This document shows positions 1-8,586 of a stretch of DNA of 64,000 nt, piece after piece; the first letter of the stretch is position 1; the number at the start of each line of letters is the position of its first letter. Source of the stretch: Paenibacillus jilunlii (lineage in GTDB: Bacteria > Bacillota > Bacilli > Paenibacillales > Paenibacillaceae); the NCBI RefSeq assembly GCF_900102965.1, contig NZ_FNGM01000012.1, positions 37,549 to 101,548 of the forward strand. The letters run 5' to 3'. The notes under the pieces are model-generated. The model ran no database searches. It saw nothing but the letters and a program-made list of their open reading frames with translations, and was not told where the DNA came from. The position numbers and the translations under genes are program-made.

Positions 1-3000
1 TTGCCGATTTCCAAACCGGGGAGTTAAACGCATATACGACATCGACCGATTCACCCGGCTCGATAATCCTTTCAACTGTAGGATCGGCTGCGGTTTGGCC
101 TCCTGTTTCCTGCCATACCCAACCGCCTCCGGTCCTTACTACCAGAGATACATGAATTGCACTCGTTCCGGTATTAGTAAGGGTACTGGAAACGCTTGCA
201 TATTTTGTCCAGTCATCGCCAATCCCCAGACCAGGCTTAGTTTCAGTAGCTACACCTGCTGCAATCGTATCGCTTATCGTTGATTTATATTTTACAAAGA
301 GAGTTTCTCCATCCAACCCGCTGGATTCATTCCCTGTGTAAGAGGATTCAACAAGATTCCATGGATAGAAGCTGGCTGTTTTGGGGCGGTTCATTTCGGC
401 GATCGTCGAAGCATAGGCCGTCGGCTCCAGATCAAAACTGATGGTATGCAATTGAAGACTGCCCGCTAACCCTCCGCTTCCACCTTGTACACGTAAAATA
501 ATACGGTTTACATCTTTGTTCGTGAGACCCGTCAAAGGTACTGTAGCGATCATTGTAGTTTTCGCAGGGACTTTAATGTAATGTCCCAATTCAACCCATT
601 TCCAGTCGCCGTCTTTGACAATCGGTTGGATCTGAACCTCAGCTGCATTAGGATTGGACAGGATGAGATTCATATTACTGTAATTACTCCAATTTGCAAC
701 AGGGGCCGGGTCTACCTGGAAGCTTGGATAGTTCTCACTTTGCAGATTAAAGCTCATATTCAATCCGCCGTTATCAAGGTAAGTCAGCTCAGCAACTGTA
801 GGCGTAGCCGGTTTGTCGGCACCATTAATTCCAACATACCAGGTAGTGTAATTGTCGATAATCCCCGGATCAATGACTTGAATATTGCCGGGATCGCCCG
901 TAGTTACTTCAACAGCGTTGCTTGCGGCCGATTCATTGCCTGCATCATCAAACGCCTTAACCGAAAAGGTATATGCTGTTTTACCCGCTAAACCGGATGC
1001 AGTGTAGCTTGTGGTTGCACTGGTGCCTTGCAGTTCTCCGTTCACATAGATGTTGTAGCCGGCAACACCAATGTTGTCCGTTGACGCGGTCCAGGCCAGT
1101 TTTGCTGTTGTGATTGCAGGCGCCACCACAAGTCCTGCCGGCGCTGTAGGCGCTGTTGTATCATTGCTGTCTGATGTTTTTATACTTACGGCATTGCTTG
1201 CAGCAGACAGGTTGCCGGCAGCATCAATCGCTTTTACCGTAAATGCATAAGTGGTATTTGCTTTGAGGCCTGTTACAGTATAGTTTGTAGTTGGGCTGAT
1301 ATGAACCAAATTTCCGTTCTGATAAATATTGTACCCCGCCACACCTACATTGTCTGTTGAACCCGTCCAAGTCAGCGCAACCGTAGAATATGTTGGTGAA
1401 GTGGCGGACAAATTCGCAGGTGTTGTCGGTGCCTGATTATCGGATGTGTCTTCAAATACCGAACTCCGCTTCGAGGTGGCTTTAATCCCGTTTGGCCCGT
1501 TGATGATGGCATTCCCTTGTTCAGTATAGCTGGTTCCTGCCCAATCGTTCGACATATCCAGATACTCCAGCCCGGTACCGTTTCCTTTCCACGACCATCC
1601 GAGATACCCGACGCCTTTTTGCTCGGAATAACTCATAATTGCCGCTTCGTCGACATCACCGTTCGTATGCTTTATTCCGAATTCACCGATAACCAGCGCC
1701 AAGTTTTTGTTCAATACATTATCAATATTACTCTTAACTGTTGCTGCGTTTCCTCCTGCGTATTCGTACATATGAATCGAGAACATCGTATTTCTCAGGG
1801 GGTCTGCATTAAAAACCTGTGTCCCATAATCAATAATGGATTGCGGATATTGCCCCCAGCCTGCTCCGTCAACCATAATGGTATTCTTAATCCCAGCGTT
1901 TCTAAGCTTCGGTATTACAGAAGTATATCCTTTGGCCCAGTTTGCCCCATCCCATGTGCCGTACCACTCATTTGCAATGTTGAGGATAACGGTTTTTTCT
2001 TTACCGATGAGCGCACTTTTCATTTCAATCCAATAATTTGCAATATTATTAAGTACAGCTTCACTATCGGACCCGGTCCCGTCATGGACTTCGACGACTG
2101 CCACCATTTTATTCTGTTCGCACAAGGTGATCAGATTTTGTATGGCTGCCAAACTGTCTTTTGACCATTGCTGCCCGTCTGATAGTACAATTCTTACGGT
2201 GTTAGCACCAGTTTTGGCTATTGCCGGTATGGCAACAGACTCTTGACCCTTGTACCAGTTGTGAGCGTGGTTAATCCCTCTCATCACAAAGGGTTTTCCG
2301 TTAGCATCATATAAAGTGGTTCCGTTAATATAGAATCCGGGGTTTATGGAAGTTGCACTGGTGGTTACACTCAGCGCCGCGCTTGCCGCGGATATATTCA
2401 TTGCTGCGTCTTTCGCCTTTACTGTGAAGCTGTATGCTGTATTGGCCGTCAAGCCGGTAACAGTATAGCTTGTTGTTGTACTGGACCCGGCCAGCGCCGT
2501 CCCGTTATAAATGTCGTACCCTGTTACTCCTACGTTGTCCGTGGACGCTGTCCAAGCAAGGCTTACGCTTGTTTCCGTTTTTGAGATGCTTTTAAGGTTT
2601 GTTGGCGGGGTTGGTGGTGTGGTGTCTGAAGTAGTTGTAGCCTGCGTAAATTTCCATCTCTGTTGCGCATTCCCGTTGTCCGTCCACTGCTGGACATTGG
2701 CTCCGTCTGCGGTGGAGCCTCCTGCCACATCCAGGGCTTTACCGCTGCTTTTGGAGATTAACTTGTAATACCCGCCGCCTGTATCCATTATTTCCCACTT
2801 CTGTGTGGCAGTACCGTTATCCGTCCACTGCCGGACATTGGCTCCATCTGCAGTTGAGGGGTCTGCGGCATCCAATGCCTTACCGCTGGATTGGGCGATC
2901 AATTTATAGAATCCATTGCCAACGTCAATGACCTTCCACTTTTGCTGGGGGTTTCCATTATCCGTCCACTGCTGTACGTTAGCTCCGTCTGAAGCAGAGC

Positions 3001-3550
3001 CTCCTGCCACATCCAGGTTTTTGCCGCTATGCTGTGCTGTAAGCTTATAAACTGCACCGGATATAATTCCAGTATCCACCGGCCCGCTATCCGAATACAC
3101 TTCAAAATCCCAGAGAGAATACCCATATTCAGTAGCCCTTTGTGTTCCATACATTCTTACATATCTTGCATTTGTTGCTGCGAAAGAAATATGATCAATC
3201 CCTCCGTCTCCTGTTGTAGTGGAGTAAACCGTAGTCCAATTGCTGTTATCTGCGGATACCTGAATTTGGTACGCTTTAGCGTAGGCAACTTCCCAGTTCA
3301 GCTTAACACCACTTACATTGTTTGGGCTTCCAAGATCAACACTGATCCACTGGGGATCGGAATAATTAGAGGACCACCTTGTTGAAGCGTTTCCATCAAC
3401 AGCCCTATCCTGTGTTTTTGTGGAATCCTCACTTGAGCTTGCCGTTGCAGTTTTGTTAGCTGCGATGTTAGTTGCTGCACTCGCCTCCATTGGCGGTACC
3501 ATCCCCGTAAGCAAACCAAACATCATAATAAAAGCCAAAATTTTCTTCAA
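1..3550 (-). CDS. Secreted multidomain GH5 beta-mannanase (partial, C-terminus off the window)
   Basis: One minus-strand frame stays open from a TTG start at 3550 to the left edge, about 1183 codons. TTG is chosen because GGGAGGG lies 7 nt upstream and the product begins MKKILAFIMMFGLLTG, a signal peptide ending near ASA. Domains in order: F5/8-type C (CBM32-like) about 27-165; a three-repeat ricin-B lectin domain with QQW motifs about 172-303; fibronectin III about 309-398; GH5 catalytic domain about 402-697; two more fibronectin III domains about 705-882; then beta-rich, probably carbohydrate-binding, modules to the edge. The GH5 part has TGANTVRIVLSDGQQW, the acid/base in IANEWYGTW (E528) and the nucleophile in VIGEFG (E623), as in GH5_8 endo-1,4-beta-mannanases. 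It should cut beta-mannans outside the cell. Mannan specificity is inferred from these motifs. A C-terminal surface anchor cannot be judged. Confidence 0.88.
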   Translation of the reverse strand, partial: MKKILAFIMMFGLLTGMVPPMEASAATNIAANKTATASSSEDSTKTQDRAVDGNASTRWSSNYSDPQWISVDLGSPNNVSGVKLNWEVAYAKAYQIQVSADNSNWTTVYSTTTGDGGIDHISFAATNARYVRMYGTQRATEYGYSLWDFEVYSDSGPVDTGIISGAVYKLTAQHSGKNLDVAGGSASDGANVQQWTDNGNPQQKWKVIDVGNGFYKLIAQSSGKALDAADPSTADGANVRQWTDNGTATQKWEIMDTGGGYYKLISKSSGKALDVAGGSTADGANVQQWTDNGNAQQRWKFTQATTTSDTTPPTPPTNLKSISKTETSVSLAWTASTDNVGVTGYDIYNGTALAGSSTTTSYTVTGLTANTAYSFTVKAKDAAMNISAASAALSVTTSATSINPGFYINGTTLYDANGKPFVMRGINHAHNWYKGQESVAIPAIAKTGANTVRIVLSDGQQWSKDSLAAIQNLITLCEQNKMVAVVEVHDGTGSDSEAVLNNIANYWIEMKSALIGKEKTVILNIANEWYGTWDGANWAKGYTSVIPKLRNAGIKNTIMVDGAGWGQYPQSIIDYGTQVFNADPLRNTMFSIHMYEYAGGNAATVKSNIDNVLNKNLALVIGEFGIKHTNGDVDEAAIMSYSEQKGVGYLGWSWKGNGTGLEYLDMSNDWAGTSYTEQGNAIINGPNGIKATSKRSSVFEDTSDNQAPTTPANLSATSPTYSTVALTWTGSTDNVGVAGYNIYQNGNLVHISPTTNYTVTGLKANTTYAFTVKAIDAAGNLSAASNAVSIKTSDSNDTTAPTAPAGLVVAPAITTAKLAWTASTDNIGVAGYNIYVNGELQGTSATTSYTASGLAGKTAYTFSVKAFDDAGNESAASNAVEVTTGDPGNIQVIDPGIIDNYTTWYVGINGADKPATPTVAELTYLDNGGLNMSFNLQSENYPSFQVDPAPVANWSNYSNMNLILSNPNAAEVQIQPIVKDGDWKWVELGHYIKVPAKTTMIATVPLTGLTNKDVNRIILRVQGGSGGLAGSLQLHTISFDLEPTAYASTIAEMNRPKTASFYPWNLVESSYTGNESSGLDGETLFVKYKSTISDTIAAGVATETKPGLGIGDDWTKYASVSSTLTNTGTSAIHVSLVVRTGGGWVWQETGGQTAADPTVERIIEPGESVDVVYAFNSPVWKSA

Positions 3551-3656
3551 GCAACATCCCTCCCATTAATGAATAAGTCATACATTGGATACACTTTTCA
3601 CTTTCGTTTGAATGAAACTAATAAAAAGTCTCCCTCCTTCCTCATTATCCGCAAAA

Positions 3657-3670
3657 TGAAAGCGCTATCT
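3657..3670. promoter_or_regulatory. Putative cre (CcpA) site upstream of the mannanase
   Basis: TGAAAGCGCTATCT matches the catabolite-responsive element TGNAANCGNWNNCA at all but the last defined base. It lies about 107 bp upstream of the mannanase TTG start, where carbon catabolite repression of a secreted glycanase would be expected. I could not identify a convincing -35/-10 pair for the mannanase in 3551-3720, and nothing else is seen there. Confidence 0.55.
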
Positions 3671-3912
3671 TTTTTGAATGGACCAGAAGAGCGCTTAGCA
3701 TGATCTAGCGGTTCCGGCAACATATTGGTTAGCCGCTACATCACTTGTTAGGAGTTCTATCTATCCAAAACCCTCTAACGATTACAGAATATCCCTTTGT
3801 TATCATAACTGTCAATGGTTTCAATAACACAAAAATAATTTTTCCGCAGGAGATTGACCCGGTATATCCGGGAATTAGATACGGCATTTTTCTACAACAA
3901 GTTGATTTTCTC

Positions 3913-3941
3913 TTGACGCCCTCCATGAAAACGCTTATATT
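3913..3941 (+). promoter_or_regulatory. SigmaA promoter with overlapping cre-like site
   Basis: TTGACG (3913-3918) and TATATT (3936-3941) are separated by exactly 17 bp, a near-consensus vegetative promoter 77 bp upstream of the sugar-kinase ATG. A cre-like sequence, TGAAAACGCTTATA (3926-3939), fills the spacer and enters the -10 box, with one mismatch to TGNAANCGNWNNCA. CcpA bound here would block polymerase, so the operon is probably carbon-repressed. CcpA binding is inferred. Confidence 0.6.
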
Positions 3942-4017
3942 GGACATATCAAGAATACGTTATATAACGTTATGTTAATTGTTTTAGCAGAGATTCTGTG
4001 TAGAAAGGTTGATATCT

Positions 4018-4803
4018 ATGAAAGTTGTCGCAGTTGGATACAGCTGTATGGATGTTTATGACAATCTGGATAAGAGCTATCCTACAGGCAATGGTGTGGA
4101 TTTTGCAATCAATATTAAAAAACGGGGAATCCGCTCTGCTGTTGTAAGCGCTGTAGGAAATGATTCTTATGGAGAACAGATGGTCGAGAGGCTGCAGATA
4201 AGCGGAATTGATACTACACACCTCCGGGTGGATAAGGGTTCAACGGCACAAATTCATATGCAGTTAATTGATAACGATCGGGTCCACGGTAATTGTATTG
4301 ATGGAGTTATGGCCAATTATTATTTGAGAGATGAAGACTTTGATTTTATTAAGCAGCATGATTACATTCATACAGATTACTTCGGACGTATTTATGGCTT
4401 ACTGGCACAATTCAGACAAGCGGGCTGCAAGATCGCCTTTGATTTCTCTACGTTTTTGGAGGATAAGGATTTTGAATTGATTATTCCGAATGTGGATTAT
4501 GCTTTATTCTCATACTCTCAGCGGGATTCATGGATCGAAGATAAAATGAAGTGGGCCTGTGATCAAGGAGTACAAATCGTAGTGGCTACTTTTGGGGAAT
4601 ATGGAAGTTTGGCTTATGACGGAAAACAGTTCTATGAGGGAAGTATTATAAAAGTAGAAAATATTGTAAATACAGTTGGTGCCGGGGATTCCTTTTTTGC
4701 CGGATTTATGGCTGGGGTAATCAAGGGTTTTCCGGTACAAGAATGCTTGCAGGAGGGTGCAAAGCTGTCCGCTGAGGTCATTCAGAAATTTGAACCCTAT
4801 TAA
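4018..4803 (+). CDS. PfkB-family sugar kinase, fructoselysine-6-kinase (FrlD)-like
   Basis: 261-aa ribokinase/PfkB-fold kinase. The ATG at 4018 is preferred over an in-frame TTG at 4009 because AGAAAGG (4002-4008) is correctly spaced only for the ATG. The N-terminus KVVAVGYSCMDVY and the substrate lid resemble FrlD. The anion-hole/catalytic motif NTVGAGDSFFAGF lies near residues 218-229, with the catalytic Asp at about 224. The family phosphorylates a sugar hydroxyl with ATP. It is first in an operon with an amidohydrolase and YjbQ, behind a cre-overlapped promoter. No frlB-type deglycase or transporter is adjacent, so fructoselysine as substrate is only a similarity-based guess. Confidence 0.8.
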   Translation: MKVVAVGYSCMDVYDNLDKSYPTGNGVDFAINIKKRGIRSAVVSAVGNDSYGEQMVERLQISGIDTTHLRVDKGSTAQIHMQLIDNDRVHGNCIDGVMANYYLRDEDFDFIKQHDYIHTDYFGRIYGLLAQFRQAGCKIAFDFSTFLEDKDFELIIPNVDYALFSYSQRDSWIEDKMKWACDQGVQIVVATFGEYGSLAYDGKQFYEGSIIKVENIVNTVGAGDSFFAGFMAGVIKGFPVQECLQEGAKLSAEVIQKFEPY

Positions 4804-4838
4804 TTTTAGAAGCTGAGGATATCGGAGGAGGAGAAATA

Positions 4839-5690
4839 ATGATTATTGATGCACATGTACATCCGATTTATTTTGATACGATTTGCGGGGATGATTCCGT
4901 CCTGAAATTCCGTTCTGAGCAATTTGGTATCTATAAGCAGTCGCCATACAGTTATGAGGAAATTATAGCCGAAATGAATTTTGGAAAAATCGACCGTTCT
5001 ATTCTGCTTCCACTTGATTTAACCACACAAAGCGGCGGCAGTATTGTAACTAATGAGGAGATCAAGAAGATCATAGATCGTCATCCCGATTCATTCATTG
5101 GATTTGCCAGTGTAGACCCGTATCGTAAGGATGCGTTGGAGGTTTTGGAGAATGCCTTTGCCAATCTGAAGCTAAGCGGGCTAAAGCTGAATCCGTCCAA
5201 GCAGCAGTTTTATCCTGATGATAAGCTATTGTGGCCGATCTACGAGAAGTGTAGAGAATACGATAAGCCAATCATGTTTCATGCCGGCTTGAGTTGGGAG
5301 CCTAATGCGCTTGCCAAGTATGCTAATCCAATTCATTATGAGCAGGCAGCTGTAGAATTTCCGGAACTGCGGATGTGTCTCGCCCATTTTGCCTGGCCAT
5401 GGGTCAGGGAAATGATGATGCTGATGATAAAATATCCTAATGTCTACACAGATACCTCAATGCTGTATATGGATTCCTTTAATGATTTTATGGAGCGTAT
5501 TTTTATGAAGGAAATGGACCCGCTGACCCTTGAACGCAATTTTGCCAAGCAAGTGATGTTTGGATCAAATACCCCAAGGTTTCGTGCGTTTAAATTAAAA
5601 AAGGCTATAGAAAATCTGCCGTTTAGCGAAAAGGTAAAGGCGAACATTTTTGGTGGAAATGCACTTGCATTTCTGGGGGAGGGGAAATAA
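4839..5690 (+). CDS. Amidohydrolase-superfamily TIM-barrel hydrolase (Amidohydro_2/COG2159-like)
   Basis: 283 aa, start ATG after GGAGGAGGAG. The metal-binding HxH is at residues 6-8 (IDAHVHP). Further expected ligands are seen in MFHAGLSW and LAHFAWPW. The final metal Asp, normally in a GSDxP context, is Asn here (MFGSNTPRF), so metal chemistry may differ from canonical members. Family members hydrolyse or decarboxylate small cyclic and carboxylated substrates. It lies 35 bp after the kinase gene and 4 bp before yjbQ, so the three are clearly cotranscribed. The substrate is unknown; it may act on the product of the kinase. Confidence 0.75.
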   Translation: MIIDAHVHPIYFDTICGDDSVLKFRSEQFGIYKQSPYSYEEIIAEMNFGKIDRSILLPLDLTTQSGGSIVTNEEIKKIIDRHPDSFIGFASVDPYRKDALEVLENAFANLKLSGLKLNPSKQQFYPDDKLLWPIYEKCREYDKPIMFHAGLSWEPNALAKYANPIHYEQAAVEFPELRMCLAHFAWPWVREMMMLMIKYPNVYTDTSMLYMDSFNDFMERIFMKEMDPLTLERNFAKQVMFGSNTPRFRAFKLKKAIENLPFSEKVKANIFGGNALAFLGEGK

Positions 5691-5694
5691 GCGA

Positions 5695-6123
5695 ATGAAC
5701 AAATTAGTTTCAATCTCATGTATGTCGGAGCAAGCGGTTCAAATGATAAATATTACTGAGGAAGTACACAGGATCGTTGCGGAATCAGGAATTACGAACG
5801 GTTTGGTCGCAGTAATTACGGCTCATACGACCACGGGGATTACAATCAATGAACCGCTGGAGTGTGTAGAAACAGATATATTACAACGGCTGGAGAAGCT
5901 TGTTCCTGATGATGATAAATATATTCACGCTCATTTTCTTCCATCCTATGGAGCTACAAGCAATAACTCGCCAGGTCATCTGAAATCGATGCTGCTGGGA
6001 AATAGCTGTATGTTTCCTATTCAGGAATCCAGAATGGTATGTGGTTCAGCTCAACATATCTATCTTGTGGAGTGTGACGGTCCGCAGACCCGTAAAGTAT
6101 ATATTCAAATGATGGGTGAGTAA
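5695..6123 (+). CDS. yjbQ: YjbQ family protein (UPF0047, secondary thiamine-phosphate synthase-like)
   Basis: 142 aa from ATG 5695, placed by GGGGAGGGG about 10 nt upstream. Upstream in-frame triplets overlap the amidohydrolase and lack a ribosome binding site. Family motifs are visible: TAHTTTGITINEP, a SNNSPGHLKSMLLG-type segment and a C-terminal VECDGPQTRKV strand. YjbQ proteins are small trimeric enzymes with weak thiamine-phosphate synthase activity in E. coli, but their physiological role is not settled. Their frequent linkage to sugar operons, as here, suggests another reaction, perhaps on a phosphorylated or reactive sugar intermediate. Last gene of the operon. Confidence 0.85.
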   Translation: MNKLVSISCMSEQAVQMINITEEVHRIVAESGITNGLVAVITAHTTTGITINEPLECVETDILQRLEKLVPDDDKYIHAHFLPSYGATSNNSPGHLKSMLLGNSCMFPIQESRMVCGSAQHIYLVECDGPQTRKVYIQMMGE

Positions 6124-6177
6124 TTAAAAACAAACTATGCCGTTTCTAATAACAGATACGCTAACAACAACCAGGAT

Positions 6178-6229
6178 CAACGGGGCTATTTTGCAAGCAG
6201 TTGTAACTGCTTGCCAAACAGCTCCGTTG
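6178..6229. repeat. Long two-tier inverted repeat
   Basis: The core is a perfect inverted repeat, GCAAGCAGTT / AACTGCTTGC (6193-6202 and 6205-6214) with a 2-nt loop. It is flanked by a second, slightly imperfect pair that begins CAACGGGGCT (6178) and ends AGCTCCGTTG (6229). It lies between convergent yjbQ and the deaminase gene. No T-tract follows, so it is not a typical intrinsic terminator. It may be a dispersed hairpin element or an RNA processing structure. Confidence 0.6.
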
Positions 6230-6353
6230 TTACGCTTCAAGGATAATGAAGAGCGCACTGGCTGTAACATGCAAGTTAAAAGGCCATCCTCAGCGGAAGT
6301 CTTCCCTATCAGCCCACTCTATTCAACTGTCAATTTCCGTTAGCGGAACGTAA

Positions 6354-7277
6354 TCAGAAAGCATTTTCCCTTATTTCATTTAGCTCTTCTGCGTTAAACA
6401 CTCCTGCCTGGTACAGGTTGAAAAATTCCTCCGATACACTTTGGTCAAAAATAATCATATCATCCGAATTGACCGTCACCTTAATGCCATTGTCGTACAA
6501 AGTTCTTATGGGATGTGTTTGATAGTTCTCTACTCTGGAGAGCAGGATATTGCTCGTTGGGCAAATGTTCAATTGGATGTGGTGGTCCGATAACCATCGC
6601 ATCACCTGGGGAGAACGCGCAGCGGCGATTCCATGCTGTATTTGATCCAGCTCCAATTCTTCAGCCGCTTGTCTAACCAGTTCAGCCGTTCCAAATTCAC
6701 CGGCATGTGCCTTCAGAATCAGTCCCTTATCCTTCGCCTTTCGAAAAATCTTCTTAAAAGCAGGGACAGCAAATTCATCTCCGAATATGTCCATCGATTT
6801 GAAGTAATTAAGCTCCAGAAACTGATCTATCTTGCCTGCGGTCTCATGCATTGGTGTATGTGTTAGAAACGCGATTTCCGGGACAAAAATAATCTCAGGA
6901 GCCACTCTCCGATGGATGTTCTGTATGGCTTGTATCAATTGTTCAGGGGAGTCATCGAACCAAGCCTCTTCACCAATGGTTACACTCATATGAAGTAAGG
7001 TAATCCCATCCGTTTTCGCCTGAGCAAAGGCAGCTTCTATACGCTTTTCATAACCAAGCCGGCCATTTAACAAAGGCTTAATATGTATGGCGTTCCACTG
7101 GTTCATCTCATGAAGATCTGCAAACTTAGGGCACTCAGGTATCTTTACACCGCACCAGTCCTCAATATATCTCTTATTTCCGCCCCTGGTGATATGATTG
7201 TGTAAATCTGCTTTGGGTACTTTTCTCATTTCAGCCAAGCTATTCTGCTGTAAAGCCGCTATAAACTGATCTTTCAT
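6354..7277 (-). CDS. Adenosine deaminase-like amidohydrolase
   Basis: 307 aa, ATG start about 8 nt after CAGGGGGCGAG. ADA-family motifs occur in order: KADLHNHITR near residues 23-32 (metal HxH), KAHAGE (catalytic Glu), IQHGIAA (the HG motif), LNICPTSN and VTVNSDDMIIF (metal Asp). The family deaminates adenosine or related purines to inosine forms in the cytosol. It is somewhat short: the C-terminal helix after ELNEIRENAF that usually closes the barrel is missing, and the frame ends in TGA. The gene stands alone, convergent with yjbQ. Substrate may be adenosine, 6-aminodeoxyfutalosine or another aminopurine; motifs do not decide. Confidence 0.72.
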   Translation of the reverse strand: MKDQFIAALQQNSLAEMRKVPKADLHNHITRGGNKRYIEDWCGVKIPECPKFADLHEMNQWNAIHIKPLLNGRLGYEKRIEAAFAQAKTDGITLLHMSVTIGEEAWFDDSPEQLIQAIQNIHRRVAPEIIFVPEIAFLTHTPMHETAGKIDQFLELNYFKSMDIFGDEFAVPAFKKIFRKAKDKGLILKAHAGEFGTAELVRQAAEELELDQIQHGIAAARSPQVMRWLSDHHIQLNICPTSNILLSRVENYQTHPIRTLYDNGIKVTVNSDDMIIFDQSVSEEFFNLYQAGVFNAEELNEIRENAF

Positions 7278-7312
7278 GAGTGGCTCGCCCCCTGGATTCT
7301 TAATAAAGGGTC

Positions 7313-7338
7313 AAAAGGCACCCGGATGGGTGCCCTTT
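7313..7338 (-). terminator. Intrinsic terminator downstream of yjdF
   Basis: AAAGGCACCC and GGGTGCCCTTT form a strong stem with a 4-nt loop. Read on the minus strand it ends in TTTTG, 24 bp after the yjdF stop. Confidence 0.75.
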
Positions 7339-7361
7339 GTCTACAACGTAAGCAGGTTCTG

Positions 7362-7772
7362 CTAGCGGCCGCGGTGTTTTTCTTTTGCTTTTTGCACCTT
7401 TAATTCCCTTTTACGTGCCAATGCTGCCTCCAACTGCTGTTTCGAACCGGTCCGTCTCTCCTGCTTTCTTTTCTCATACTCCAGCTTGAGAGCCTCTTGT
7501 GCATAGGAAGAAACACCTTTTCTCCGTACCTCATTAGTTGCCTGCCTTGCAAGCCGCTTGGGACTGACCTTTTTCAGTTCAGACGGCTTTACGGCCACTT
7601 CCTCCGAAAGTCTGCTGGTAAGCTCCGACATCTCATTACGAATGAACTGTAGAATTTCCTCGTCCTGAGGCTCTGGACCAAAAATGTACCTGACTGCTTT
7701 CAACTTTCCTTGGTCCTGATCCTCCAGGACTCCGACCCAATACTGACCATCATGATAAACTGTAAGCTTCAT
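7362..7772 (-). CDS. yjdF: YjdF family protein (DUF2992)
   Basis: 136 aa starting MKLTVYHDGQYWVGV. ATG 7772 is chosen because GAGGGGGA lies just upstream, whereas an earlier in-frame start would extend into the RNA element. The N-terminal half has the family signature (VRYIFGPEPQDEEIL). The C-terminal half is very basic and rich in Lys/Arg/Glu helices (EKRKQERRTGSKQQ), which suggests nucleic-acid or ribosome contact. The function of YjdF is not established. The family is known for being controlled by the yjdF RNA, which binds azaaromatic compounds, and such a structure appears directly upstream. Confidence 0.85.
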   Translation of the reverse strand: MKLTVYHDGQYWVGVLEDQDQGKLKAVRYIFGPEPQDEEILQFIRNEMSELTSRLSEEVAVKPSELKKVSPKRLARQATNEVRRKGVSSYAQEALKLEYEKRKQERRTGSKQQLEAALARKRELKVQKAKEKHRGR

Positions 7773-7794
7773 ATAAATCCCCCTCAATTGAATC

Positions 7795-7900
7795 GAAACG
7801 ACGGACATCCCGAGGGGGGAAGGTTACTGACATGCCGTTCTGACCAATACAGAGCCATGCATGTGCCTGGACTACCAACCAGGCTGTGTTTTCTCGTTTC
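7795..7900 (-). ncRNA. Structured leader, probable yjdF riboswitch
   Basis: On the minus strand the leader opens with GAAACGA (7900-7894) and closes with the exact complement TCGTTTC (7801-7795), giving a closing stem for a roughly 106-nt multibranch RNA that ends 22 nt before the yjdF ATG. Inside is a strong hairpin, GCCTGG-TTGGTAGT-CCAGGC (7885-7866). Size, position and the gene downstream fit the yjdF motif RNA, a translation-type riboswitch for azaaromatics. Assignment rests on context and folding, not on a covariance search. Confidence 0.65.
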
Positions 7901-8272
7901 AAGGAAAATTATAGACGCCCTATGGGTTAATATCAAGACAGCGACACTCAATAATATACCTGTTCTACATTTTAAGATTTTCTAATAATTAGAATTCGAA
8001 CTATAGCAAGTGACCTAATCATTTTCCGCCTTATGGTACGGCCTTTTTATTGATTTACCTTGTAGAGTTGACCGGCACGTTATATTAGTCCCCAAATCTC
8101 ATCTTGTCAAGAAATAATGTGGGATTGAGCGACATAGCGGGAGATCCCCCCATATGCTTTCGAAATATGAATGAATTTCCGAGTCTGAAGAGCAGTATCG
8201 CTTTTTCCAAATCACCCGGTTTCACGTAATATTTTCTTAGGTTATTACGAAAGACAGAAAAGGAGGTGCTAT

Positions 8273-8512
8273 ATGAACAGCATCGACAAAATAAGATTTA
8301 TTCTTCTTTACGCTAAAACACCTGAAACAAATTGTTACGGGTACATGGAGCTGAATCAGGAGGGCAACATGATCGCGCTCTACAATAGGTATGGCGAAGA
8401 AATAGAAATGTACGGTGGACATGAATTTGTCAGGGTACGAACACTTGGCAAATTCGATGATGAAGACCGCGATAATTTTTATTCCTTGTTAGAAAGTGAT
8501 GGTGTAGGATAG
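8273..8512 (+). CDS. Hypothetical 79-aa protein
   Basis: A small acidic, soluble-looking protein starting MNSIDKIRFILLYAKTP after an excellent AAAGGAGGTG site. No signal peptide, membrane segment or recognised domain. The middle (YGYMELNQEGNMIALYNRYGEEIEMYGGHEFVRV) looks like a short beta sheet. It is 74 bp upstream of the MFS exporter in the same direction and may share its transcript. I do not recognise a family. Confidence 0.55.
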   Translation: MNSIDKIRFILLYAKTPETNCYGYMELNQEGNMIALYNRYGEEIEMYGGHEFVRVRTLGKFDDEDRDNFYSLLESDGVG

Positions 8513-8586
8513 TCTGCCAGATTAGTCAGGGGGATATTGGTCATCCAAAAAACGAACGAAACGTTATAAGTATTCGGAGGTAGAAG

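Noticed and set aside
1517..2164. 215-codon plus-strand frame in the mannanase region
   Set aside because: Lies opposite the GH5 catalytic domain, which is unambiguous on the minus strand.
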